The notes under the pieces were generated by a model, which was given only the letters and a program-made list of their open reading frames with translations, was not told the DNA's origin and made no database searches. Positions 1 to 5,167 of a DNA stretch of 5,167 nt are shown piece by piece (position 1 is the first letter of the stretch; each line of letters begins with the position of its first letter). The stretch is from an uncultured Saprospiraceae bacterium (GTDB taxonomy: Bacteria > Bacteroidota > Bacteroidia > Chitinophagales > Saprospiraceae). The stretch lies in assembly GCA_938039305.1 (NCBI GenBank), contig CALHUZ010000032.1:1-5167 (forward strand), read 5' to 3'. The position numbers were made by a program, and so were the translations under genes.

Positions 1-80
1 TTGAACTTGAAACTTGAACTTGACTCTTGAGCTTGAAACTTAAAAAATTGAACTTCACACTTGATCTTGATCTTAAAAAT
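1..80. repeat. Degenerate 6/7-bp tandem repeat, TTGAAC/TTGAAAC type
   Basis: Units starting with TTGA follow one another without spacers: ttgaac (1-6), ttgaaac (7-13), ttgaac (14-19), ttgactc (20-26), ttgagc (27-32), ttgaaac (33-39), then an A-rich break (40-47), ttgaac (48-53), ttcacac (54-60), ttgatc twice (61-72) and ttaaaaat. Unit length alternates between 6 and 7 bp. The array begins at or before the window edge, so its full length is unknown. It lies downstream of the lptD stop. No open frame or terminator hairpin is visible in it. It is a simple-sequence intergenic repeat of unknown role. Confidence 0.75.
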
Positions 81-105
81 CCTGACTCCTCTTTCACCAT
101 TGATC

Positions 106-126
106 ATCAACCGACAACCATCAACT
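106..126. repeat. Short 7-bp tandem repeat, ATCAACC type
   Basis: Three consecutive heptamers are visible: atcaacc (106-112), gacaacc (113-119) and atcaact (120-126), followed by a decayed fourth (gacggct, 127-133) that runs up to the lptD stop codon. The unit differs from the TTGAAC array further left, so two different micro-repeats sit side by side in the 136-bp lptD 3' flank. No function can be read from it. Confidence 0.5.
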
Positions 127-136
127 GACGGCTATG

Positions 137-2905
137 TCAACGAAAACTATTAACCCCTTGGAAGTTATTCCTTCCAGATTGATATCGTATGTAATTAGAA
201 AATGGTGCAGCCTTAACACCGATAGAGAATGAATAAGTATCTCTTTGTGGCTGCCAAGATATACTCATCTGCCAGCAGTGTAGGTCTCTTGTTAGAGAGA
301 ATGAAGGATAGACCCATCTTCCTCTTTTGAGGTCATAAGATATGTTACCTACAGACATACCCCACTTATCTGACAAAGGAATATTGCCAGTAGTCATCTG
401 GATAGAGTGAGCGATTGTTTGGATACCTGAGCTATCAGTTTGCAATCCTACTCTAAGTACATGTGAGATACGCGCACCTTCAAACCATGAAAATAATTCT
501 GGTTCTTCAAGACCAGTTTTCTTCTTTTCCCTACTGCGCCCCCTGCCTATTGTTCTATCAGTACTACTGCTTTGCTGATCGTCATCCTTTAGATCTCCTC
601 TGAATAAGTCGCGGATATCTTTGAAGGTCATATTAGTAGATATAGAAGTTGTAAATCCTGCCCATCTGAACAACTTCCCATTTTGAGAAAGAGTGGTTTT
701 ATTTACCCTTCGATTATTTTCCAGCACATAAGGATCCCAGATTCCAGAGATAGACAAGGTCGACTTTCCGTTAAACAGTCTTGCGTTAGCAGTAAGATTG
801 ATGACACTCCAGTTGAGGGAATCAGCTTGTAGATTATAATTTCCAGCGAGTCTAACATTGTTAAAGATGTTGAACTTTTTCTCGATGCTATCCTTCTTCG
901 ACCAAGTCTTTCCTTCGAAAGTATTGTCAACACCAAATGTTATCCTTGCACCACCTCGCTGCAGACTCCGATTAAAGATCAGCGTCTCACCATTCTGTGC
1001 CTGAAAGGGATTATAGATGAGGTCATCTTCATCCACGTATGTTGTTGATGTGATCCGACGCTGTTCATCCAGAGTCGATGGACTATAACTTAATCCGAGG
1101 GTCGGCGTCATTTTATGCCTGAGCCCCCGCAGCTTTCCTTTTGCGAATTGCAAAGTACTGAACAGGTTGGTACTCATATTAGCAGTGACACTTACATCTC
1201 TCAGCGTCTTGAGTCCATTGACTATTGATCCTGAGACTTCACCAGTACTATCTACAATCTCATGTCGATAGGTCTGAAAGTAGTTAAACTCATCATAGTT
1301 AGCCGAAGTATTAAAAGATACAAAGTCAAATACTTTATAAGAAGCATTGACGTCAAGGTCTTGCGAAAATCCAAATCTGAATTTTTCTAAAGTCTGCGAA
1401 GTGAACAAAAGGGTGTCAGTTGTAGAAACTCTATTTTGAAATCTACCATTATACTGCACGTTTATTTTCTCAAACCACTTCTCCTTAGATGCCGAAGATT
1501 TTTTTCTTTTAAAAGGATGGAATCTTGACACCCGCAATTGCATTTCCGGCAGGGTAAAACTGATACTTCTATTTCTGGTATTCTGAGAGTGCTGTATACT
1601 CGCCGAAAAATTTGTCTTGCTATTGATGCGATAAGCATATGAGAAATTAGAATTAATCGAACTATTCAATTGCGATTGAGCATCGGCGTAATTTCTTCTA
1701 TCGAAATCATTGATAGTAAAGTTGAGCGAGCCACCTACAGTACGATATGGATGCGCCTTACTGTCTTGTCGATGATTGATACTTACACGATATGCTTTTT
1801 CAATATTGGGCTGAAGCGATCCTTCGACATCTTGGATCTCTCTTGAGTACAGCAATCCTACTCGACCACTATGCTTATACCGCTTTCGATAATTAGATTC
1901 CGCACTAAGAGAGAAAGTACCTCTTGTATAAATGTCACCCGTCAGCTTAAGATCCATCCTGTCGGAAAGTGCAAAGTAATATCCGATACCTCGAGTACCG
2001 ATACCGAGATCTCCATCGACCACAAGAGGATCCCTTTCGGGAAATATTATCCCTGTAGTACCCTGTGCAAAATTGAATAATGGTGCAAATGCAAATGGCA
2101 ATGCTAAAGGAGTAGGTATCCCTCCAAGCTCCATATCAAATGGCCCCATCACAGCTAGCTTCTCTGGGATCATCTTCAACTTTGTCGTCCTTATACCCCA
2201 GTGCGGATGATCTTCATCACAAGTAGTGAGTAGTGCATTCTTATTGTAGATCACGTCATCTATATGCAGACTATCTGATCCTGCTCGGACAAACTTTGTC
2301 GTCGCACCGTGGATATAGAATTGATCTTGCTGTATCCGAGCACCATATACGATGCCCTTCTCTGAGTCGATATTATATCTAATGCTATCAGCACTCACCA
2401 CTTGAGAACCATTTATAAAGGTGGGTTTTTGATTTTGGTATGGTTGAGACAGTGCCTCGACTTCATTAGTGACAAGATTAAATATGATATAATCAGCCTT
2501 CACCTCAAAATCATCATATCGCACATAAGCATCACCATAGAGATGTATCAGTTGAAGTCTAAGATCTGTGATACTCGAATCCTTTGACCCATATACAATA
2601 CCTCCTTCAGGATAAGTGGTTGTATTGGAAGTGGGGGCTTGTGGTCTACTGCCTCGTCCTTCTGGTGGGCCACCTGCCTGACCTTCCTTTCCAGGTGCTC
2701 GCCTTCCTTTTTCTGATATTAGGATAGAGTCCACATTAACAGTATCAATCGAAGGATTGGGAGATACGATAGGTATCGTATCCACTGGTAGATTTGTGCT
2801 GGTATCTATGGAAACCATGGGTTCAGGACTGGCAAGAGAATCCTGCTGCGCATGAAGTATGCACATAGGAAGTAACATGAGCAGTACGAAGCTACATCGA
2901 CTCAA
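137..2905 (-). CDS. lptD: LPS assembly outer-membrane protein LptD, Bacteroidota type
   Basis: This protein forms the outer-membrane barrel that receives lipopolysaccharide from the periplasmic Lpt bridge and inserts it into the outer leaflet, normally with the lipoprotein LptE. Visible in order: a signal peptide ending Leu-His-Ala before Gln20; a Pro/Gly/charged linker (about 66-93); an OstA/LptA-like beta-jellyroll (about 101-225); the family hallmark TTCDEDHPHW (227-236) followed by the GGIPTPLALPF segment (261-271); then a long run of alternating beta strands to the C-terminus, fitting a barrel. A charged low-complexity insertion (about 768-803) probably forms a loop. The length of 922 residues fits the Bacteroidota family. 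The start is uncertain: TTG at 2905 gives a full signal peptide, whereas ATG at 2878 would remove its basic n-region. An in-frame ATG at 2926 is cut off by a stop at 2918-2920. The mature chain has only two cysteines, C229 and C877. Family assignment is firm; the start is less so. Confidence 0.9.
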   Translation of the reverse strand: MSRCSFVLLMLLPMCILHAQQDSLASPEPMVSIDTSTNLPVDTIPIVSPNPSIDTVNVDSILISEKGRRAPGKEGQAGGPPEGRGSRPQAPTSNTTTYPEGGIVYGSKDSSITDLRLQLIHLYGDAYVRYDDFEVKADYIIFNLVTNEVEALSQPYQNQKPTFINGSQVVSADSIRYNIDSEKGIVYGARIQQDQFYIHGATTKFVRAGSDSLHIDDVIYNKNALLTTCDEDHPHWGIRTTKLKMIPEKLAVMGPFDMELGGIPTPLALPFAFAPLFNFAQGTTGIIFPERDPLVVDGDLGIGTRGIGYYFALSDRMDLKLTGDIYTRGTFSLSAESNYRKRYKHSGRVGLLYSREIQDVEGSLQPNIEKAYRVSINHRQDSKAHPYRTVGGSLNFTINDFDRRNYADAQSQLNSSINSNFSYAYRINSKTNFSASIQHSQNTRNRSISFTLPEMQLRVSRFHPFKRKKSSASKEKWFEKINVQYNGRFQNRVSTTDTLLFTSQTLEKFRFGFSQDLDVNASYKVFDFVSFNTSANYDEFNYFQTYRHEIVDSTGEVSGSIVNGLKTLRDVSVTANMSTNLFSTLQFAKGKLRGLRHKMTPTLGLSYSPSTLDEQRRITSTTYVDEDDLIYNPFQAQNGETLIFNRSLQRGGARITFGVDNTFEGKTWSKKDSIEKKFNIFNNVRLAGNYNLQADSLNWSVINLTANARLFNGKSTLSISGIWDPYVLENNRRVNKTTLSQNGKLFRWAGFTTSISTNMTFKDIRDLFRGDLKDDDQQSSSTDRTIGRGRSREKKKTGLEEPELFSWFEGARISHVLRVGLQTDSSGIQTIAHSIQMTTGNIPLSDKWGMSVGNISYDLKRGRWVYPSFSLTRDLHCWQMSISWQPQRDTYSFSIGVKAAPFSNYIRYQSGRNNFQGVNSFR

Positions 2906-2966
2906 ATACCCGTCTTTTTATACCATATCATCCTACATAAGGAGATATGAATACCTACCTGCAAAG

Positions 2967-2979
2967 ATCATACTATGAT
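2967..2979. promoter_or_regulatory. Operator-like dyad between lptD and mlaD
   Basis: ATCATA-C-TATGAT is a perfect inverted repeat with 6-bp arms around one central base. It overlaps the near-consensus minus-strand element at 2962-2969 on the lptD side and abuts the TTG box at 2979-2981 on the mlaD side, so a protein bound here could affect both directions. The symmetry is directly visible; its use as an operator is inference, and short AT-rich dyads arise by chance. Confidence 0.3.
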
Positions 2980-3011
2980 TGATTTAGCATCACTTGGACA
3001 CTATAATTTTG
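2979..3011 (+). promoter_or_regulatory. Candidate Bacteroidota promoter with a long leader to mlaD
   Basis: TTG at 2979-2981 is followed after 22 bp by TAATTTTG (3004-3011), a full match to the Bacteroidota -7 consensus TAnnTTTG with acceptable spacing. Transcription would start near 3018 and leave a leader of about 200 nt before mlaD. No open frame of note lies in that leader. Chance matches are common in AT-rich DNA. Confidence 0.35.
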
Positions 3012-3177
3012 GTTATTCGCAAGAGCCTTTTATTCCCACTCACTAATAACGCTGACTTATAGCCATTCATGGGTCCTCCAAAGCGCATTATAACCTGAGT
3101 TTAACTCTTTAAGCCCTTTAGAATGGTCTCCTTTTGTCATTATGTGAATTGGTCGGCATGACAAGCCTATTATATCC

Positions 3178-3185
3178 TATTTTTG
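3178..3185 (+). promoter_or_regulatory. Candidate -7 promoter element of mlaD
   Basis: TATTTTTG fits the TAnnTTTG consensus exactly and would place the transcript start near 3191, with a leader of about 28 nt. The nearest upstream TTG (3149-3151) lies 26 bp away, slightly more than usual, so the -33 box is weak. No Shine-Dalgarno sequence is seen before the ATG at 3220, which is common in this phylum. Confidence 0.4.
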
Positions 3186-3219
3186 CACCCACTATATTTA
3201 CAGTTAGTATAACTACACG

Positions 3220-4314
3220 ATGACGAAAGAATTAAAGATTGGTATTATCGCCTTGATCACATTAGCGGTCATGATATGGGGGTTTCAATACCTAAAAGGT
3301 AAAAACATACTGAAGAAAGGATATTCTTTCGAAGTAGTATACAATGATGTAGAGGGATTAAGCCTGGCTTCACCTGTGCAGATCAATGGTCTGAACGTTG
3401 GTGCTATATCAAGTATCATAGTTAATCCCGACGATGTTCAGTCTATGATCGTATACTTCGATATCGAAGGTGATTTCAAGCTACCTAAGAACACTAAAGC
3501 TATCAATGCTGCACCTCCAGGCGTCATCGGAAACCGTAAAATCATACTGGACTTTGATGAGCTATGTACTGGCCCTGATTGTCTCGTAGGTGGAGAGAGG
3601 TTAGAAGGCAATGTAAGAGGTATCGTCGCTACCTTAGTAGGAGCTGACGAAGTGGATGGCATCATATCGGGCATGAGAACTAATCTCGGACCTATCATGG
3701 ATACAGTCATCCAAAGGATCACAAGCACTGAAAACGAAAATAGCATTGGTAATTCTTTAGCCAATTTGGACCATGTCACTCAGAACCTCGCAGCACTTAC
3801 AGCTAACTTGAATAACCTACTCAGAAAGTCATCTGGCAATATCGTTTCAACGATGGAGAACCTGTCCGAAGTTTCAGGTTCATTCGCGAAGACAAAAGAT
3901 GACTTAGAGCAGATGATTACTAATCTCTCTTCATTCTCACAGCAAGTGGTAGACGCCGATCTCGGTGGTACGATGGCTAAGGCAAGTGAGACAATGGAAA
4001 GCACTAACGATCTACTGTCGGGTCTTCAGACTACCGTTGATAAAGCGAATTCTTCTTTCACTAATGTAAATAGTCTTTTAGAAAAGGTAGACACGGGACA
4101 AGGGACCATCGGAAGGCTACTGAACGATCCAGAGATCTACTACAACTTAGAAAGCACCAGCAAGCATCTTGCTTTGCTCTTACAGGATCTAAGATTGAAT
4201 CCAAAGAGATATGTTAGGCTCTCAGTATTTGGCCGCAAGGGCAATCAGTACACAGCACCAGATGAAGATCCAGCTATGGAGTTATCGGTACCGATAGATC
4301 CTGATGGGAATTGA
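3220..4314 (+). CDS. mlaD: MCE/MlaD family periplasmic lipid-transport protein
   Basis: MlaD-type MCE proteins are anchored in the inner membrane, form ring assemblies in the periplasm and carry phospholipid between the inner and outer membranes with an ABC transporter (MlaE/MlaF). Visible here: an N-terminal membrane helix (about 7-25); one MCE domain (about 35-112) with the typical DVEGLSLASPVQINGLNVG segment (43-61) and PPGVIGNRKIILDF (98-111); then a long helical, Ser/Thr/Asn-rich stretch (about 135-325), probably coiled-coil. The C-terminal signature GTIGRLLND (295-303) and NPKRYVRLSVFG (327-338) is what I know from Bacteroidota homologues. Cysteines 115 and 120 sit in an insert after the MCE core. 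The start MTKELKIG fits the family. No mlaE or mlaF gene is adjacent. The gene is divergent from lptD and convergent with the Abi gene. Substrate and direction of transport cannot be read from the sequence. Confidence 0.9.
   Translation: MTKELKIGIIALITLAVMIWGFQYLKGKNILKKGYSFEVVYNDVEGLSLASPVQINGLNVGAISSIIVNPDDVQSMIVYFDIEGDFKLPKNTKAINAAPPGVIGNRKIILDFDELCTGPDCLVGGERLEGNVRGIVATLVGADEVDGIISGMRTNLGPIMDTVIQRITSTENENSIGNSLANLDHVTQNLAALTANLNNLLRKSSGNIVSTMENLSEVSGSFAKTKDDLEQMITNLSSFSQQVVDADLGGTMAKASETMESTNDLLSGLQTTVDKANSSFTNVNSLLEKVDTGQGTIGRLLNDPEIYYNLESTSKHLALLLQDLRLNPKRYVRLSVFGRKGNQYTAPDEDPAMELSVPIDPDGN
4283..4296. other. Perfect 14-bp palindrome in the mlaD 3' end
   Basis: TATCGGTACCGATA is fully self-complementary and encodes part of Leu-Ser-Val-Pro-Ile-Asp near the end of mlaD. 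It lies 15 bp before the second dyad at 4311-4326. It may add to RNA structure at the transcript end, or be a chance product of coding sequence. Confidence 0.35.
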
Positions 4315-4326
4315 TCGAAAGATCAA
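4311..4326. other. Small hairpin with a GAAA tetraloop over the mlaD stop codon
   Basis: TTGATC (4311-4316) pairs with GATCAA (4321-4326) around a GAAA loop; the mlaD TGA stop lies inside the left arm. The sequence fills about half of the 20-bp gap between the convergent mlaD and Abi genes. No T-run follows in either direction, so it is not a classical intrinsic terminator. It might protect the 3' ends of either transcript. A weak GACT/AGTC stem (4331-4334 with 4342-4345) follows and is trailed by a T-rich stretch. Confidence 0.3.
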
Positions 4327-4334
4327 GCCTGACT

Positions 4335-4985
4335 CTATTTAAGTCTTTCTCTTACTGTCGTTATTACTTGAGGAACTCTGTCAATAGTATTAGCTATTGA
4401 GGGCAAATCCTTATTTATCCACCCAATGACAGTAAGGATGCTATTATGAGTTTCTTCTAACTTATCTAATCTCCAAGAAATAGGTTCGTGATGAAATACC
4501 CTATTTCTGAAATCGCGTATTTTATTAATTGGTGCCGATACGTTGTTTCTTTGCCTATCAGACTTAGCTATATGTGGAAATGATTTTCTTAGAGGTTTCC
4601 ATAAGATTCTTTCATATTCCGCATTCAATAACCTAACCCAAAAGCTCAAAGTTAATTCTGCAACTACCTTATTTGCAGTTATATCTTCATTCCTATTAGC
4701 AATATGCTTCTTAGCTGTCCTTAGACTATTCCTTAAGTTCCTTAGTCCATTTACGGAGTCAATGATTAAGTACCAATCTGTTGTACCAAAATGATCAGTC
4801 AGTTCTCTATTAAAACTATTTCTAAGAGCTATCTCAAACATCGATAAAACAGAATAAAAAGATTCAGATAATTCGATGTTCGATTTGTAATGCAAAATTG
4901 CTTTTTCTTCGTCATTCTGGTACTGATCAAAGTACCTCTGCATTCTTTGCGCCGAGAATACCTTCTCATAATATTGCCTGTTCAT
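4335..4985 (-). CDS. Abi_2-family HEPN protein, probable abortive-infection RNase
   Basis: The protein resembles the Abi-like (Abi_2, PF07751; AbiD/AbiF) family, whose members act in phage defence or as toxins and carry a HEPN-type RNase fold. Visible: an N-terminal segment with Tyr5/Tyr6, the block NIELSESFYSVLSMFEIALR (36-55) and an Arg-Asn pair (55-56); the middle motif LTLSFWVRLL (111-120) with the following Trp129/Phe136 region; and RDFRNRVFHHEPI (157-169). In the last, R160-N161-x3-H165 matches the HEPN catalytic pattern Rx4H with Asn after Arg. There is no membrane segment or signal peptide, so it should be cytoplasmic. The length of 216 residues is compact and appears complete. The ATG at 4985 is supported by AGAGG 7-8 nt upstream. 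GC is about 34% against 40-45% in its neighbours, suggesting transfer. A candidate small RNA is divergent from it. Family confidence is good; activity and target are inferred. Confidence 0.85.
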   Translation of the reverse strand: MNRQYYEKVFSAQRMQRYFDQYQNDEEKAILHYKSNIELSESFYSVLSMFEIALRNSFNRELTDHFGTTDWYLIIDSVNGLRNLRNSLRTAKKHIANRNEDITANKVVAELTLSFWVRLLNAEYERILWKPLRKSFPHIAKSDRQRNNVSAPINKIRDFRNRVFHHEPISWRLDKLEETHNSILTVIGWINKDLPSIANTIDRVPQVITTVRERLK

Positions 4986-5004
4986 TCTTATACCTCTATA
5001 TTTG
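4974..5004 (+). promoter_or_regulatory. Candidate plus-strand promoter over the Abi start
   Basis: TTG (4974-4976) is followed after 20 bp by TATATTTG (4997-5004), an exact TAnnTTTG match with normal Bacteroidota spacing. It points away from the Abi gene, and the TTG box lies inside Abi codon 4. Transcription would begin near 5011, just before a long hairpin with a T-tract. The combination of promoter, hairpin and T-run in one direction makes it more credible than a lone consensus match. Confidence 0.45.
4992..4997 (-). promoter_or_regulatory. Ribosome binding site of the Abi gene
   Basis: On the minus strand AGAGGT lies 6 nt before the ATG at 4985. It is a fairly good Shine-Dalgarno sequence for a phylum where these are often absent, and it supports the chosen start. 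It touches the plus-strand TATATTTG element (4997-5004), so ribosome access to the Abi mRNA and plus-strand transcription would use the same DNA. Confidence 0.55.
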
Positions 5005-5010
5005 TGCTTT

Positions 5011-5071
5011 GCTGTCCCGGTCGTTCCTCTCCCAGATATTAGATGCTGGTGATGAATCCGGGTTTTTTTTT
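5011..5071 (+). ncRNA. Candidate hairpin small RNA divergent from the Abi gene
   Basis: A transcript from the promoter at 4974-5004 would run about 60 nt and consist almost wholly of one interrupted hairpin ending in U9. It holds no open frame of note. It would be complementary to the Abi mRNA leader if that mRNA starts upstream of 5071. Two roles fit: an antisense RNA controlling Abi translation, or an RNA antitoxin that binds the HEPN protein. It may also be only a terminator for plus-strand read-through. I do not recognise it as a known RNA family. Confidence 0.35.
5016..5071 (+). terminator. Long interrupted hairpin followed by nine T residues
   Basis: CCCGG (5016-5020) pairs with CCGGG (5058-5062). 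Inside it, 5023-5026 pairs with 5054-5057 (one G-U), 5028-5029 with 5051-5052, and CCAG (5032-5035) with CTGG (5046-5049), leaving a 10-nt loop (5036-5045). T9 (5063-5071) follows directly. This has the form of a rho-independent terminator on the plus strand only. No plus-strand protein gene ends here: mlaD stops about 700 bp earlier and the minus-strand Abi gene lies between. It therefore more likely ends a short local transcript than the mlaD mRNA. Confidence 0.55.
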
Positions 5072-5167
5072 ATTCCCTAATTTACTATTTAAATCTCCTG
5101 TTCTCGCCTTGTCTCAAGTATAAGACTTAATTAGTCGTATTCATTTTCATCAATTTTAGATAACAAA

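Larger units (their letters stand above)
2906..3219. other. Divergent lptD/mlaD intergenic region, no gene seen
   Basis: This 314-bp spacer separates the divergent starts of lptD and mlaD. I find no convincing protein gene on either strand. It holds a 13-bp dyad (2967-2979), a plus-strand promoter-like pair (2979-3011), a second plus-strand TAnnTTTG element close to mlaD (3178-3185) and a small dyad GAGTT-T-AACTC (3097-3107). For lptD the best minus-strand candidate is GATCTTTG (complement of 2962-2969), one mismatch from TAnnTTTG and with no evident upstream box. Confidence 0.7.

Noticed and set aside
1..126. Possible CRISPR array
   Set aside because: Units are 6-7 bp, directly adjacent and without spacers of regular length; no cas gene is present.
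703..936. Minus-strand open frame inside lptD in another frame
   Set aside because: It is overlapped completely by lptD and has no recognisable motif.
1871..2587. Plus-strand open frames opposite lptD (1871-2080 and 2402-2587)
   Set aside because: They are short, fully antisense to a conserved gene and lack family signatures.
2947..2982. Eleven-codon frame after AAGGAG in the lptD/mlaD spacer, possible leader peptide
   Set aside because: The spacing between AAGGAG and ATG is only 2 nt, no promoter is placed to express it and no attenuator structure follows.
3438..4004. Two minus-strand open frames (3438-3779 and 3780-4004) opposite mlaD
   Set aside because: They lie wholly inside a confident MCE gene on the other strand, show no recognisable domain and have the composition expected of an antisense shadow.
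4543..5080. Plus-strand open frames opposite the Abi gene (4543-4794 and 4898-5080), possible small membrane proteins
   Set aside because: Their hydrophobic look follows from AT-rich antisense sequence. The second runs through the Abi start, the candidate promoter and the hairpin with T9, which argues against coding use.
5115..5122. TATACTTG on the minus strand as the Abi promoter
   Set aside because: One mismatch from TAnnTTTG, and the nearest upstream box (complement of 5151-5153) is 28 bp away, too far for a good promoter. It remains possible but is not supported enough to list.
4331..5136. GACT-N7-AGTC (4331-4345) and GACT-N5-AGTC (5124-5136) flanking the Abi module as possible mobile-element ends
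   Set aside because: Four-base arms are too short to be meaningful, the spacers differ in length and sequence, and no transposase or target duplication is visible.

Overview
The window looks like a piece of a Bacteroidota chromosome. Three things point there. The first gene encodes the Bacteroidota form of LptD. The second encodes an MCE/MlaD protein with the C-terminal Asn-Pro-Lys-Arg-Tyr-Val...Phe-Gly signature I associate with that phylum. The intergenic regions also contain TAnnTTTG promoter elements instead of sigma70-type boxes. GC is roughly 40-45% in the first two genes by hand counts of sampled lines. I cannot name the genus.

Layout: 1-136 is non-coding and holds two short degenerate tandem repeats, one built on TTGAAC/TTGAAAC and one on ATCAACC. 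137-2905 (minus) is lptD, the outer-membrane LPS assembly barrel. 2906-3219 is a divergent intergenic region with no gene, but with a 13-bp dyad and two plus-strand promoter-like elements. 3220-4314 (plus) is an mlaD-like MCE gene. After a 20-bp gap a convergent gene, 4335-4985 (minus), encodes a 216-residue Abi_2-family protein with a HEPN RNase motif (R160-N161-x3-H165) and clearly lower GC (about 34%). 4986-5167 has no protein gene, but holds a plus-strand promoter-like pair followed at once by a long hairpin and nine T residues, which together look like a small RNA gene of about 60 nt. I see nothing further in 5072-5167.

How the parts work together: lptD and mlaD are divergently transcribed envelope genes. 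One inserts lipopolysaccharide into the outer leaflet; the other is the periplasmic lipid-binding part of a phospholipid transport system. The Abi gene is a separate accessory module, probably acquired, and likely a defence or toxin-type RNase. The most interesting signal is the candidate hairpin RNA divergent from it: its promoter lies over the Abi start region, and it would be antisense to the Abi leader if that mRNA starts upstream of 5071. Members of this family (AbiF) have been reported as toxin-antitoxin systems with an RNA antitoxin and as relatives of the Cas13 ancestor, so this pair may be a compact HEPN toxin/RNA unit. This rests on sequence pattern alone.
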